DNA of 32,752 nt from Bacillus nitratireducens. GTDB lineage: Bacteria; Bacillota; Bacilli; Bacillales; Bacillaceae_G. The stretch is taken from the NCBI RefSeq assembly GCF_001884135.1, contig NZ_MAOC01000035.1:1-32752 (forward strand), written 5' to 3'. The position numbers were made by a program, and so were the translations under genes. The notes beneath the pieces are model-generated. The model did not search any database. It was not told where the DNA came from and saw only the letters and a program-made list of their open reading frames with translations. Below, in pieces: positions 1 to 7,144 of this stretch (the stretch's first letter is position 1; the number at the start of each line of letters is the position of its first letter).

Positions 1-1422
1 TTTTTCTTTATCAGTTACCGCCGGCTTATCCCAACACTCTGTGTTCATTAAACCAGGGATAGAATCTGCACTGAAGACTGGATCTTTTCCTTGTTTCTTT
101 TGTTTCACATAGTCCGCTAATGCTGCATACGCAAATCGTCCAAGAAGTGTAATCGCAATTAAGTTTGTAATTACCATTAGACCCATAAATAAATCTGCCA
201 TATTCCATACAACTTGAAGCGTCGCAACAGAACCGAATAATACCATTCCCACTACCGCAATACGGTAAATTGTTAACCAAGTTTTACTTTGTTTAATAAA
301 TTCAATATTCGTTTCACCATAATAATAGTTTCCTAGAAGTGAACTAAATGCAAATAAGAAAATAATAATCGCTAGGAAGCTACTTGCCCATGGGCCGATT
401 TGTGAACTTAATGCGTTTTGCGTTAGTTCAATACCTTCTAAATTTGTTGCTTTATATGCACCAGAACATAGTACGATAAACGCCGTTGATGTACATACTA
501 AGAATGTATCTACTAACACTCCAATTGTTTGAATAAATCCTTGTTTAGCTGGATGTGTTACATCCGCTGTTGCAGCCGCATTCGGTGCACTACCCATACC
601 TGCTTCATTCGCAAATAATCCGCGCTGAATACCAAACTTCATTGCAGCACCAATACCGCCACCTACAGCTGAATCTAACCCAAATGCACCTTTAAAGATT
701 TCTGTGAAAACATCCGGTATTAAATAGAAGTTTTTAATAACAACGAAAACAGCTACTGCAATATAAATAATTGCCATCGGCGGAACAATCATTTCTGACA
801 TACGCGCAATACTTTTCACACCGCCAAAAATAATAATCGCAACTAATGCTGCAAGTACAATCCCTACAACATAACGCTCAATGCCAAAAGCATTTTTAAA
901 TGCTAATGTCACTGTATTTGCTTGTACTGAGTTGAAAATTAAACCGTAACTAATTGTAATAAGGATAGAGAACCAAATTCCCATCCAACGTTTATTTAAA
1001 CCTTTTTCCATATAATAAGCAGGACCACCACGGAAGCCGCTGCCATCTTTTATTTTATAAATTTGCGCAAGCGTACTTTCTACGAAACTTGAAGACGCCC
1101 CAATAATCGCAATAACCCACATCCAAAATACAGCTCCTGGTCCTCCCATAGAAATAGCTAGCGCTACACCAGCTAAGTTCCCGATTCCAATACGAGCTGC
1201 TGAACTCATACAAAATGCTTGGAATGATGATACACTGCCTTTTTTACGCGTCTTTCCAGTTAATCCATCACTCATTAATCGAATCATTTCCCCTAAATGA
1301 GTAAGTTGTACGAATTTCAATTTAATAGAAAAATAAAGCCCTAAACCAATTAACATTGCAATAAGAATATATGACCAAAGAATTGTATTCGTTGATGAAA
1401 CGAATTGTTCTAACATATTCAT
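1..1422 (-). CDS. Alanine/glycine:sodium symporter (AGCS family), 3' end cut by window edge
   Basis: Sodium-coupled amino acid uptake carrier of the cytoplasmic membrane. The frame is open from the ATG at 1422 to the window edge, giving 474 codons, close to the usual 470-490 of the family, so only a few C-terminal residues are missing. The translation carries AGCS hallmarks: an N-terminal stretch with AARIGIGNLAGVALAI, the GGPGAVFWMW segment, and the conserved RGLFANEAGMGSAPNAAA region, plus about ten hydrophobic segments. The first ATG is chosen because AGGAGGGG lies 8 bases before it; a second ATG two codons on is too far away. It is monocistronic at its 5' side. The substrate (Ala, Gly or Gln) cannot be decided from sequence. 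Confidence 0.93.
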   Translation of the reverse strand, partial: MNMLEQFVSSTNTILWSYILIAMLIGLGLYFSIKLKFVQLTHLGEMIRLMSDGLTGKTRKKGSVSSFQAFCMSSAARIGIGNLAGVALAISMGGPGAVFWMWVIAIIGASSSFVESTLAQIYKIKDGSGFRGGPAYYMEKGLNKRWMGIWFSILITISYGLIFNSVQANTVTLAFKNAFGIERYVVGIVLAALVAIIIFGGVKSIARMSEMIVPPMAIIYIAVAVFVVIKNFYLIPDVFTEIFKGAFGLDSAVGGGIGAAMKFGIQRGLFANEAGMGSAPNAAATADVTHPAKQGFIQTIGVLVDTFLVCTSTAFIVLCSGAYKATNLEGIELTQNALSSQIGPWASSFLAIIIFLFAFSSLLGNYYYGETNIEFIKQSKTWLTIYRIAVVGMVLFGSVATLQVVWNMADLFMGLMVITNLIAITLLGRFAYAALADYVKQKKQGKDPVFSADSIPGLMNTECWDKPAVTDKEK

Positions 1423-1454
1423 ACAATTAACCCCTCCTTTTCTCCATAAATCGA

Positions 1455-1483
1455 ATTATATTCAAAATATATTCAAAAATCAA
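1455..1483 (-). promoter_or_regulatory. Candidate sigma-A promoter of the AGCS symporter
   Basis: On the minus strand TTGATT (1478-1483) and TATAAT (1455-1460) are 17 bp apart. They lie about 33 bp upstream of the symporter ATG, which predicts a short leader of roughly 25 nt. No riboswitch-like structure fits in that leader. Confidence 0.6.
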
Positions 1484-1606
1484 CATCTTTCGACACTTTA
1501 CGACTTCCAAATATTAGGTTCATAAAACGAACCCAATGTTCTTTTATGACTTCACATTCACTAGTTGCGCATACTAAAACAAAAAATAATTCTCTAAACA
1601 ACACCA

Positions 1607-1669
1607 TTGACAAAATCACAAACCTGTAACTATAATGATTACAACAGGTTGTAACAAACCTAATTACAA
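1607..1669 (+). promoter_or_regulatory. Consensus sigma-A promoter embedded in an operator-like array
   Basis: TTGACA (1607-1612) and TATAAT (1631-1636) both match the consensus exactly, with an 18-bp spacer. Four TGTAA/TTACA half-sites follow in 45 bp: TGTAA at 1625, TTACAA at 1639, TTGTAA at 1649, TTACAA at 1664. They pair into TGTAA-N9-TTACA over the -10 and the perfect palindrome TTACAACAGGTTGTAA (1639-1654) at the expected start of transcription. AACCTGT/ACAGGTT (1621/1644) gives a further overlapping inverted repeat. The layout suggests a strong promoter held off by a dimeric repressor; the protein is unknown. Confidence 0.75.
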
Positions 1670-1725
1670 TACATTCATTTACTTTCAGATATACACTTTA
1701 ACAAAACACTTTGGAGGGATTTATT

Positions 1726-2364
1726 ATGAAAATCGGAATCATCGGAGCAACTGGTAAAGCAGGAAGTCGTATTTTAAAAGAAGCATTAAATCGCGGACAT
1801 GACGTAACTGCAATCGTAAGAAACGCTGCAAAAATTACAGAAGAAAATGTAAATGTTTTAGAGAAAGATGTATTCTCTCTTACATCTAATGACCTACAAG
1901 CATTTGACGTAGTTGTAAATGCATTCGGCGCTCCAGGAGGCGAAGAACACCTTCACGTAGATGCAGGAAACGTACTAATTGAAGCTATGAAAGGTGCACC
2001 TAATACTAAATTACTTGTTGTTGGCGGCGCAGGAAGCTTATTTGTAGACGAAGAAAAAACAACACGTGTATTTGATACACCAGGTTTCCCAAATGAATAC
2101 CTTGCAACAGCTCAAAACCAAGGAAAAAACTTAGAAATCCTGCAACAAACAAACGATATCACTTGGACATTTATCAGTCCTTCTGCACTATTTGCATTAG
2201 GAAAACGTACTGGTTCTTATACAGCTGGAAAAGACAACCTTCTTGTTAACGCAAAAGGTGATAGCTACGTAAGCTACGAAGACTTCGCAGTTGCAGCACT
2301 TGATGAAATTGAAAATCCAAAACACGTAAATGAACGCTTCACAGTTGTTTCTGAAGCTGAGTAA
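1726..2364 (+). CDS. NAD(P)-binding oxidoreductase, atypical SDR (YwnB-like)
   Basis: A 212-residue single-domain Rossmann-fold protein of the NAD(P)H-binding family that includes B. subtilis YwnB. The N-terminal glycine-rich loop GIIGATGKAG (about residues 4-13) binds the dinucleotide, and VVNAFGAPGG and LLVVGGAGSLF follow in the usual order. These proteins act as flavin, quinone or NmrA-like redox sensors or reductases; the substrate here is unknown. The ATG at 1726 is preferred over an upstream in-frame TTG at 1711, because GGAGGG overlaps that TTG and sits 7 bases before the ATG. It is monocistronic, under the promoter at 1607, and closed by the hairpin at 2370. Confidence 0.88.
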   Translation: MKIGIIGATGKAGSRILKEALNRGHDVTAIVRNAAKITEENVNVLEKDVFSLTSNDLQAFDVVVNAFGAPGGEEHLHVDAGNVLIEAMKGAPNTKLLVVGGAGSLFVDEEKTTRVFDTPGFPNEYLATAQNQGKNLEILQQTNDITWTFISPSALFALGKRTGSYTAGKDNLLVNAKGDSYVSYEDFAVAALDEIENPKHVNERFTVVSEAE

Positions 2365-2369
2365 TAGAA

Positions 2370-2404
2370 AAAGCTCGTAAACATAATGTTTACGAGCTTT
2401 TTTA
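2370..2404. terminator. Bidirectional terminator
   Basis: AAAGCTCGTAAAC and GTTTACGAGCTTT form a perfect stem (2370-2400) followed by T-rich sequence on the plus strand and preceded by an A-run. It ends the oxidoreductase gene and also the convergent thioester-protein gene, whose stop codon touches it. Confidence 0.85.
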
Positions 2405-3343
2405 TCATCTGTTATATTGATTCGGTTTATGTGGTTCATTTGGTGTATAGGGTTTATTTGGTTTATTATCATGACCATTTGCTTTTTTCCAACTTACCGC
2501 CAACTCTGGACTTGTTTTTTCTTCACTACGCTCAAGTAACACAACCGCATTTTGAATCGTTGGTGTTCCTTTATGTGCAATTCCTTGTAACTTCGTTAAA
2601 TTTCCTGATACTTTAAAGCTAAATCCACCCGCTGGTGTTTGTTTCGGAATTAAAATGCGGAATTTCTCTCCTACATTAAATTCAGTTTTCGCTTCACCTT
2701 TTTCATTTACAAATTTCGCGCCTTCTGGAGCACCTGTTGCTTGCACCTTATACGTTCCACTTTTCGCGTTTGTTTCTACTGTATATAATCCTGTTTCAAA
2801 GAAATCATTTTTCAATACTGCTTGTTGTTCTTCTGATGGTACTACACTCATCGTAATTTCTTGTAGTTCTTCACTAGCGTTTGCTTTTGCAACGATATCT
2901 TTCGTTACTTTTTCTACATTTTTATTACGGAAATCTAAATCGTTAATATCAATTTGTTTTAACGCATTCCACACCGCAAGCTGCGTTGCGTAATGTGCCT
3001 CTCTCCAATCGGAAACGCCTAATTCTTGTGGACTCTTCTGCGGATACCCGTTTAATAGTACACGGTATACGTTAATATCTACTTTACCCATTTCAGGTAA
3101 GTCTTGACCGCTCGGAGATTTCAAATCTACATTTAAGCAAAATGCAATTTTTCCATCTGCCGTTTTAATAAGCTCTGTTCGAATTGGTTTCTTCTTTGAC
3201 CTACTATAACTCCAATCCATTTCATACTTTGTATGATCCATAACTTCCGCGAATGCTTTTTGAAGTGGAAATAATAAGTTCGCAAATACAAATAAAACAC
3301 TCAAAAAAGCGGCCATTAGCTTGAACGATCGTTTTATATTCAT
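2405..3343 (-). CDS. Secreted thioester-domain (TED/TQXA) protein without visible anchor
   Basis: A 312-residue exported protein. Residues 1-32 form a signal peptide (KRSFKLM, hydrophobic core, AFA before the predicted cut). Residues about 50-160 match a thioester domain: Cys69 in KIAFCLN and Gln121 in ATQLAVW are the pair that forms the internal Cys-Gln thioester used by Gram-positive surface adhesins for covalent attachment to host amines. A beta-rich region follows (about 190-275), then a Pro/Lys/Asn tail with KPNKP-type repeats, then the stop. LPXTG-type relatives continue into a sorting signal; none is present here and a terminator follows at once, so the protein may be released or held non-covalently. 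The start has AAGGGG about 8 bases upstream. Confidence 0.82.
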   Translation of the reverse strand: MNIKRSFKLMAAFLSVLFVFANLLFPLQKAFAEVMDHTKYEMDWSYSRSKKKPIRTELIKTADGKIAFCLNVDLKSPSGQDLPEMGKVDINVYRVLLNGYPQKSPQELGVSDWREAHYATQLAVWNALKQIDINDLDFRNKNVEKVTKDIVAKANASEELQEITMSVVPSEEQQAVLKNDFFETGLYTVETNAKSGTYKVQATGAPEGAKFVNEKGEAKTEFNVGEKFRILIPKQTPAGGFSFKVSGNLTKLQGIAHKGTPTIQNAVVLLERSEEKTSPELAVSWKKANGHDNKPNKPYTPNEPHKPNQYNR

Positions 3344-3425
3344 GTTTACAACCCCTTATAAAATAACAGATTTAATACTGTTTATTATTTAGTTAGAAAC
3401 TTTTTTTATGCATAAGCAAAACAAA

Positions 3426-3452
3426 AAAGAGTGCAAACTGTTTGCACTCTTT
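3426..3452 (-). terminator. Rho-independent terminator of the aldo/keto reductase operon
   Basis: AAAGAGTGCAAAC and GTTTGCACTCTTT form a near-perfect stem with a minimal loop. On the minus strand it is followed by TTTTTT, 15 bases after the reductase stop codon. Confidence 0.85.
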
Positions 3453-3466
3453 CTTCCACTATAAGT

Positions 3467-4306
3467 TTAGAAATCAAAGTTATCAGGATCTGGACCGACG
3501 CGGTGGTCTTGATTTAAAGCATCAATCTTTTCAATGTCTTCTTTTGTTAATTCAAAATCAAATATACTTGCATTCGCAATAATACGATGTTCTTTCGTTG
3601 ACTTCGGAATTGTTACAACTTCATTTTGAAGATCCCAACGTAAAATGATTTGCGCTGTTGTTTTACCGTACTTATCAGCAACTTCTTGTAATGTTTCATT
3701 ATCTAACAACTGACCTTGCATAAGTGGTGACCATGCTTCCATTTGAATTCCTTGCTCTTTACAGAAAGCTTGTAATTCTTTTTGTGTTAAACGTGGGTGA
3801 TATTCTACTTGATTAATCATCGGTTTAATCTCTGCGCCTTCTAGTACATCCTTCAGATGATGGATTTGGAAGTTACTCACGCCAATTGCACGCACACGCT
3901 CTTCTTTATAAAGTGTTTCTAACGCTCTCCACGTATCTTTGCATTTCCCTTCAACAGGCCAATGAACAAGATATAAATCTAAATAATCTAGTTCTAACTT
4001 CTTTAAACTCTCTTCATATGCAGCAAGTGTTGTTTCATATCCTTGATCTGCATTCCACACTTTTGAAGTAATGAATAAATCTTCTCGAGAGATTCCCGCT
4101 TCTTTTATACCAGCGCGAATGCCTTCTCCAACTGCTTTTTCATTCCCATAAATCGCAGCTGTATCGATACTGCGGTATCCTTCTTTAATCGCCACTTTCA
4201 CAGCCTCTACAAGTTCTGGTCCATCTTCTACTTTAAATACACCTAAACCGAACCAAGGCATTTCCACACCATTATGCAATGTTGTTTTACTTTGTAAATT
4301 TTTCAT
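3467..4306 (-). CDS. Aldo/keto reductase (YtbE-like)
   Basis: A 279-residue NADPH-dependent reductase of aldehydes and ketones in the AKR superfamily. The catalytic tetrad is visible: Asp48 and Tyr53 in SIDTAAIYGNE, Lys82 in ITSKVW, and His115 in YLVHWP. C-terminal IPKSTKEHRI matches the cofactor 2'-phosphate-binding loop. It lies 20 bp downstream of the MFS exporter gene on the same strand, and an HxlR regulator is divergent from the pair. This reproduces the B. subtilis ytcD-ytbD-ytbE arrangement, which supports a shared role in handling reactive carbonyls or xenobiotics. The exact substrate is unknown. GGGAGAG lies about 7 bases before the ATG. Confidence 0.93.
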   Translation of the reverse strand: MKNLQSKTTLHNGVEMPWFGLGVFKVEDGPELVEAVKVAIKEGYRSIDTAAIYGNEKAVGEGIRAGIKEAGISREDLFITSKVWNADQGYETTLAAYEESLKKLELDYLDLYLVHWPVEGKCKDTWRALETLYKEERVRAIGVSNFQIHHLKDVLEGAEIKPMINQVEYHPRLTQKELQAFCKEQGIQMEAWSPLMQGQLLDNETLQEVADKYGKTTAQIILRWDLQNEVVTIPKSTKEHRIIANASIFDFELTKEDIEKIDALNQDHRVGPDPDNFDF

Positions 4307-4326
4307 TATATTTTCTCTCCCTTATT

Positions 4327-5535
4327 TCACTTGATCTTTTTTTCTAATGTCATACTCCACGCTGTTAAAATAACAGCCCCTGCTACCATAATGCCGCCTA
4401 CCCAAGCTGTATGAATTAATCCTAACGAGTTCGTTACAATACCACCTAAGTAAGCACCAAGAGCAATTCCTGCGTTAAATGCTGCAATGTTAATCGCTGA
4501 TGCCACATCAACAGCACTTGGAACAAATCTCTCAGCCAATATAACGACATACACTTGTAGCCCTGGAACATTCATAAATGCAAATAATCCCATAAAAATA
4601 ATTGTGACTAACCCAGCGACTTTAAAAGGTGCTGTAAATGTTAAAACGAATAATACAATCGCTTGAATAAAGAACATGTAAAATAGCGCTCGAATTGGAT
4701 TATGGTTCGATAATTTTCCGCCGACCATATTCCCAATCGCAATTGCAATCCCGTACACTAATAAAATGACTGTAACGGTACTTGATTTAAATCCCGTTAC
4801 TTCTTGTAGTAGCGGAGATAAATACGTAAATGTTACGAATGTTCCCCCGTATCCTAATGCAGTAATAATGAAAACAAGTAATAACCTTCCGTTCGTGATC
4901 AGTTTAAATTGATCACGAAATGATACGGATGTACCTTTTTTCAAGTTAGACGGAATCAGCATACTATTGGCGATGAAAGCAACAATTCCAATCACAACAA
5001 TTACCATAAAGGAAGCTCTCCAGCCAAACTGTTGACCAATGAACGTTCCAATCGGTACACCTGTAATCGTCGCAACCGTTAAACCAGTAAACATAAAAGC
5101 AATTGCACTAGCTCGTTTATTCTCTGGTACAAGTGCGGCCGCAATTGTAGATCCGATTGACATAAAAACGCCATGTGCGAAAGCAGATACAACCCTAGCG
5201 ATAAGTAACACAGTAAAACTTGTTGCTACCGCTGCAATCCCATTACCAATAATGAAAATAATCATAATCCACATTAATAATGTCTTTCGCGACATACTAG
5301 CTGTTAGCGAAGTTAAGACAGGAGCACCGGATGCTACCCCTAATGCATATAAAGAAACCGTTAAACCCGCTGTTGTAACGGAAACATGTAAATCTTCTGA
5401 AATAGATGGTAATAATCCGACGCTAATAAACTCGGTTGTACCAATTCCAAATGCACTAATTGCTAGTGCTAATAACGCAAACATACTTCTTCGATTCGTC
5501 TGAACTTCCGAAGATGATACTGTATATGAATTCAA
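4327..5535 (-). CDS. MFS efflux transporter, DHA1 family (YtbD-like)
   Basis: A 402-residue major facilitator with twelve predicted membrane helices, residues about 16-395. The first helix region reads ALAISAFGIGTTEF, which matches the AraJ/YtbD group of proton-coupled exporters, and ALVPENKRASAIAF follows in the first half. The ATG has AAGGAGG with good spacing. It is the first gene of a two-gene unit with the aldo/keto reductase and is divergent from the HxlR regulator at 5879; the duplicated operator-like region at 5626-5815 lies between them. It probably exports a toxic small molecule, but the substrate cannot be read from the sequence. Confidence 0.9.
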   Translation of the reverse strand: MNSYTVSSSEVQTNRRSMFALLALAISAFGIGTTEFISVGLLPSISEDLHVSVTTAGLTVSLYALGVASGAPVLTSLTASMSRKTLLMWIMIIFIIGNGIAAVATSFTVLLIARVVSAFAHGVFMSIGSTIAAALVPENKRASAIAFMFTGLTVATITGVPIGTFIGQQFGWRASFMVIVVIGIVAFIANSMLIPSNLKKGTSVSFRDQFKLITNGRLLLVFIITALGYGGTFVTFTYLSPLLQEVTGFKSSTVTVILLVYGIAIAIGNMVGGKLSNHNPIRALFYMFFIQAIVLFVLTFTAPFKVAGLVTIIFMGLFAFMNVPGLQVYVVILAERFVPSAVDVASAINIAAFNAGIALGAYLGGIVTNSLGLIHTAWVGGIMVAGAVILTAWSMTLEKKIK

Positions 5536-5577
5536 TTGAACTCCTCCTTAATACGAGAAATCCAATCATAATAGTAT

Positions 5578-5597
5578 GATAAAAAGGCCTTTTTATC
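5578..5597. repeat. 20-bp perfect palindrome in the MFS leader
   Basis: GATAAAAAGG is followed directly by its reverse complement CCTTTTTATC. It lies 43 bp upstream of the MFS start, downstream of the proposed -10. It could be a hairpin in the leader or an operator; no T-run follows on the minus strand, so it is not an ordinary terminator. Confidence 0.55.
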
Positions 5598-5625
5598 TTC
5601 TACAAAAATAATGTTACTGCTGATA

Positions 5626-5815
5626 TATGCTATTATGAATGGCTTCACTCTTTTTTTGAAGAACGCACTTTAAAGTACGATAGGTACCAAAAAGTAACAT
5701 AGGCACTTTTTAGTACCGTACTACTCATTTCCCTCTTACGTATGCTATTATGAAACATATTCAACACGATAAAAAGTACGTACTTTAAAGTGCTATAGGC
5801 ACTAAAAAGTAACAT
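5626..5815. promoter_or_regulatory. Divergent control region with a tandem-duplicated operator/promoter module
   Basis: Two 75-bp copies (5626-5700 and 5741-5815), offset by 115 bp, each contain TATGCTATTATGAA and later CTTTAAAGT, a GTRC-N5-GYAC palindrome and AAAAAGTAACAT. The palindromes are GTACGATAGGTAC (5675-5687) and GTGCTATAGGCAC (5790-5802). A 14-bp palindrome AAAGTACGTACTTT (5773-5786) and a long inverted repeat at about 5684-5717 add to this. On the minus strand a weak promoter, TTCAAA (5655-5660) and CATAAT (5632-5637), 17 bp apart, could serve the MFS gene, with the operator upstream of its -35, a position suited to activation. The same 13-mer recurs before the second HxlR locus at 16723. 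Confidence 0.7.
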
Positions 5816-5878
5816 TTAACTTATTTAGCTTCTTTCGTTGAAGAACTGAAATTTACATTCATCAAAGGAGATTTTTAT

Positions 5879-6226
5879 ATGAAGAAATATAATATTCCTG
5901 TCGAGGCGACTTTAGAGGTCATCGGTGGAAAATGGAAAGTCGTTATTCTTTGCCATTTAACGAAAGGTACAAAGAGAACGAGTGAACTAAAACGTTTAAT
6001 GCCTGGTATTACACAAAAGATGTTAACACAGCAATTACGCGAGTTAGAAGTAGACGGGGTTATTCAAAGAAAAGTATACAATCAAGTACCACCAAAAGTA
6101 GAATATTCCCTTACTGACTACGGATGGTCTTTAGAATCAATTCTCGATTCTCTTTGTACTTGGGGCGAATGCCATCTTGAAAAAGGTGGTAACACATCGA
6201 TGCTAATCACAGAGGATGAACAATAA
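5879..6226 (+). CDS. HxlR-family transcriptional regulator (YtcD-like)
   Basis: A 115-residue winged-helix DNA-binding protein. The HxlR signature runs LEVIGGKWKVVIL, then RTSELKRLMPGITQKMLT, then RELEVDGVIQR (wing), then VPPKVEYSLTDYG. Cys25 lies in the first helix region, and two more Cys occur near the C-terminus (LCTWGEC). HxlR proteins of the YodB/HypR type sense electrophiles through N-terminal Cys, but at slightly different positions, so thiol sensing is only possible here. AAAGGAG lies 9 bases before the ATG. It is divergent from the MFS/AKR pair, which it probably controls. It is a close paralogue of the regulator at 16330. Confidence 0.93.
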   Translation: MKKYNIPVEATLEVIGGKWKVVILCHLTKGTKRTSELKRLMPGITQKMLTQQLRELEVDGVIQRKVYNQVPPKVEYSLTDYGWSLESILDSLCTWGECHLEKGGNTSMLITEDEQ

Positions 6227-6275
6227 GAAAAAGGAAAAAATGAACATAAATTTGTCCATTTTTTCCTTTTTCCCT
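6227..6275 (+). terminator. Rho-independent terminator of the HxlR gene
   Basis: GAAAAAGGAAAAAATG and CATTTTTTCCTTTTTC pair in a long AT-rich stem with an 8-10 base loop, directly after the stop codon. Confidence 0.75.
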
Positions 6276-6403
6276 TTATATATATATATACATTTCTAAT
6301 TTAAGTAAAATAATTTATGCGCTTTCATGCCTTGTCAGTACTAGGTTATACGCTCAATATCAAATAATTAGGAATCATTTTTATGTTAACATACGTGTAT
6401 ATA

Positions 6404-6551
6404 GTATATAATATAGGATATATATTATATACACTTTCCGATAAAGGACCTTTCCATTATGCGGACAAGCCATGTATCGGACAGTTCATAAATAATAGGT
6501 AGGACATTATGGTTTTGGATTTATGATTTCAGCTTACTTGCTATCATAAAT
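6404..6551 (+). promoter_or_regulatory. Structured, gene-free leader upstream of yjlC-ndh
   Basis: The 380 bp between the terminator and yjlC hold no convincing ORF but several inverted repeats. GTATATAATATA/TATATTATATAC (6404-6432, 12-bp arms, 5-base loop) contains TATAAT and may mark an upstream promoter with TTAACA at 6386. TCCGATA/TATCGGA (6437-6481) encloses a GC-richer segment. ATTTATGAT/ATCATAAAT (6519-6551) is another hairpin. A weak promoter TTGCTA (6538) plus TTTTAT (6561) would start transcription beside the operator at 6573. I recognise no known riboswitch. Confidence 0.45.
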
Positions 6552-6572
6552 TTAAAGGCATTTTATTGTGCT

Positions 6573-6609
6573 TTGTGAAACTTTGTATAAAGTTTCGCAA
6601 ACGTTTACT
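6573..6609 (+). promoter_or_regulatory. Rex-like palindrome overlapping a candidate cre site
   Basis: TTGTGAAACTTT-GTAT-AAAGTTTCGCAA (6573-6600) is an 11/12 matched inverted repeat whose ends TTGTGAA and TTCGCAA resemble the Rex operator ends TTGTGAA and TTCACAA, with a longer centre than the usual 18-bp site. It is joined by CGCAAACGTTTACT (6596-6609), which matches the CcpA cre pattern at 13 of 14 positions. In B. subtilis yjlC-ndh is repressed by Rex, so redox control is plausible here. Both assignments are inference. Confidence 0.5.
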
Positions 6610-6659
6610 ATCTTACCTATCAAAAATAAGAGTATTGCTATCGTAAAGGAGAATTGGAG

Positions 6660-7100
6660 ATGCCAGAAACTATGACTCAAACAAAGCCAGAACAAGAAAC
6701 TGTACAAATTTCTGCTAGCCAAGGACAACTTGATGTACTTGATCAGTTGTTAAAACCTGAGGTACAAGAATCATTAACTACACTAGTAGAACAGCTTCCA
6801 AAATTAACTGAGCTTGTTAATATTTTAACTAAGTCGTATGACTTCGCTCAAACTGTTGCTACTGATGAAGTATTAAAAAGCGACACTGTTAGTGCAATCA
6901 CAGAGCTTGTAGAACCTGTAAAAGATACAGTGAAAGGCATGGCTGCAACTGCTATCGAAGCGAAAGATCGTGCTGACGAAAGCAACGAAGTTATCGGCCT
7001 GTTCGGTCTATTAAAATTACTAAAAGACCCACAAGCACAAAAAATGTTCCGTTTTGTGAACGCATACCTTCAAATTAGTGCAGAACGTAATAATAAATAA
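6660..7100 (+). CDS. yjlC: DUF1641 protein YjlC
   Basis: A 146-residue acidic, mainly helical cytoplasmic protein of the DUF1641 family. The conserved end includes NEVIGLFGLLKLLKDPQAQK and FVNAYLQI. It directly precedes ndh, as yjlC precedes ndh in B. subtilis, so it is probably an accessory of the type II NADH dehydrogenase; its biochemical role is unknown. The ATG at 6660 is preferred over an upstream TTG at 6654, since AAAGGAGA sits 7 bases before the ATG. The spacing to ndh is 44 bp without a terminator. Confidence 0.9.
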   Translation: MPETMTQTKPEQETVQISASQGQLDVLDQLLKPEVQESLTTLVEQLPKLTELVNILTKSYDFAQTVATDEVLKSDTVSAITELVEPVKDTVKGMAATAIEAKDRADESNEVIGLFGLLKLLKDPQAQKMFRFVNAYLQISAERNNK

Positions 7101-7144
7101 TTTAATTTATAACAACAATTAGTAAAGACGGGGGATATCATACT

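Noticed and set aside
2386-2616. Plus-strand ORF rich in Tyr/Val/Phe
   Set aside because: It is the antisense shadow of the thioester protein's Pro/Asn repeat tail and starts inside a terminator.
5039-5503. 154-codon plus-strand ORF
   Set aside because: It is antisense to the MFS gene, whose membrane segments produce long open antisense frames; no ribosome site.
6280-6295. TATATATATATATA run as a phase-variable microsatellite
   Set aside because: AT dinucleotide runs of this length are expected in such AT-rich intergenic DNA, and no gene depends on its length.
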